A DNA stretch of 5,950 nt from Xanthobacteraceae bacterium. GTDB lineage: Bacteria; Pseudomonadota; Alphaproteobacteria; Rhizobiales; Xanthobacteraceae. The translations under genes and the position numbers were made by a program. The notes below the pieces were generated by a model. That model had not been told where the DNA came from. It worked only from the letters and a program-made list of their open reading frames with translations, and did no database searches. Shown one piece after another: positions 5,311 to 5,950 of this stretch. The stretch covers positions 1 to 5,950 of the forward strand of contig JASHWN010000056.1 of NCBI GenBank assembly GCA_030044035.1, written 5' to 3'. Each line of letters starts with the position of its first letter. Position 1 is the stretch's first letter.

Positions 5311-5950
5311 TCATGCCTGCTTGACGGGAATCTCGATTCTGCAGCTCACACCTTCTTTTGCGAACACGAGATCGACCTTGCCTCCAAGTTCGTGAGGTAT
5401 AAGATTGCAGATGAGACTGGTGCCGTAGCTGGATGGATGCTCGGAGGCCACCAGCGGACCGCCAAGCTCGCACCAGAGCAAGGTCAGGTTCGTCGCGGCT
5501 CCGTTTGGCTTGAGGTCCCAACTTACCGATACCTGGCCGCCCGGAATCGACAGCGCGCCATATTTCGCGGCGTTCGTGGCGAGTTCGTGCAGCACCCTTG
5601 TAACTGCCTGGATTTCGGCGGCGGCGAGCATGACGTTAGCACCGCTGATCCTTACATTCGCTGCCGTCGCATAGGGCGCAAGCTGACTGCGGACCAGGGC
5701 GTCGAGCCCGACGCTGTGCCAACGGTTTTCGCTCAGCAGCGTATGGGTAGCCGCCATAGATTGGAGGCGGCCGTGGAGCGATCGAAGAAACTCGTCGATT
5801 GAGCCGCTGCCTTGAACCGTAGAAGTGGCGACCGCGGCGACCTGAGCGAGGACGTTCTTAACCCTGTGGTCCAGCTCGGCAATCATCAACCTCTGGGATT
5901 GATCGGAGCGCCGGTAGAGAAGCAGCGTCTCCGTCAGCAGCACAAACAGC
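5311..5950 (-). CDS. HWE-family sensor histidine kinase, C-terminal part (runs off the edge)
   Basis: Transmitter module of a two-component sensor kinase that autophosphorylates on histidine and passes the phosphate to a response regulator. The frame stays open to the right edge, so the sensor region is missing; the GTG at 5941-5943 is probably not the true start. Counting from it: a hydrophobic stretch (1-10) that may be the end of a membrane segment; the phosphoacceptor box ELDHRVKN with His26; an N-box HELATNAAKYGAL from residue 119; WCELGGP at 157-163, the WxE signature that replaces the usual D-box in HWE kinases; and a G-box SYGTSLI near 172-178. The His, N-box and WxE features together define the HWE family (relative of HisKA_2). 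Such kinases often feed the PhyR-EcfG general stress response, but no response regulator is visible here. The coding sequence is clearly less GC-rich than the genes to its left. Confidence 0.92.
   Translation of the reverse strand, partial: LFVLLTETLLLYRRSDQSQRLMIAELDHRVKNVLAQVAAVATSTVQGSGSIDEFLRSLHGRLQSMAATHTLLSENRWHSVGLDALVRSQLAPYATAANVRISGANVMLAAAEIQAVTRVLHELATNAAKYGALSIPGGQVSVSWDLKPNGAATNLTLLWCELGGPLVASEHPSSYGTSLICNLIPHELGGKVDLVFAKEGVSCRIEIPVKQA

Noticed and set aside
5392..5802. A + strand ORF that could be the target of the EcfG-like promoter.
   Set aside because: It lies entirely antisense to the HWE kinase core, shows no recognisable domain, and starts about 160 bases past the expected transcription start.

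Overview
The window looks like a piece of chromosome from a high-GC alphaproteobacterium. The Hyphomicrobiales, and within them the Bradyrhizobium/Rhodopseudomonas group, fit best. The reasons are the strong G/C bias at third codon positions, a Yej-type peptide importer, an HWE-family histidine kinase, a possible EcfG-type stress promoter, and an intergenic palindromic repeat of the kind I associate with Bradyrhizobium-like genomes. The genus call is an inference from recall, not from a search.

Layout. Positions 1-2520 (+ strand) hold the end of yejE (inner-membrane permease, 5' end outside the window) and complete yejF (double ATPase). They lie 18 bp apart in one operon, the distal part of a yejABEF peptide/microcin C-type ABC importer. 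Positions 2521-2693 separate yejF from a convergent gene and are mostly filled by a 133-bp element made of two long hairpins with matching outer ends. Positions 2694-3491 (- strand) encode a short-chain dehydrogenase/reductase with an enlarged glycine-rich cofactor loop. It is divergent from a small + strand gene (3618-3857) for a secreted 79-residue protein with six cysteines, which has a strong ribosome binding site and a hairpin terminator. Positions 3976-5019 (- strand) encode a luciferase-like flavin-dependent monooxygenase. A 291-bp gap (5020-5310) with several inverted repeats and an EcfG-like promoter match follows. Positions 5311-5950 (- strand) are the C-terminal part of an HWE-family sensor histidine kinase that runs off the right edge.

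How the genes relate. Only yejE and yejF clearly work together, as membrane and ATPase subunits of one importer. The dehydrogenase, cysteine-rich protein, monooxygenase and kinase each appear to be separate transcription units with no evident shared pathway. The DNA from about 5040 to the right edge is visibly less GC-rich than the rest (sampled 60-base lines about 52-65% against 78% in a sampled line of the monooxygenase gene), so the kinase region may have a different history.

I do not see a defence system, CRISPR array, integrase, transposase or RNA gene. The items most worth a second look are the cysteine-rich secreted protein, the palindromic repeat, and the stress-promoter-like site with overlapping hairpins beside the kinase gene.
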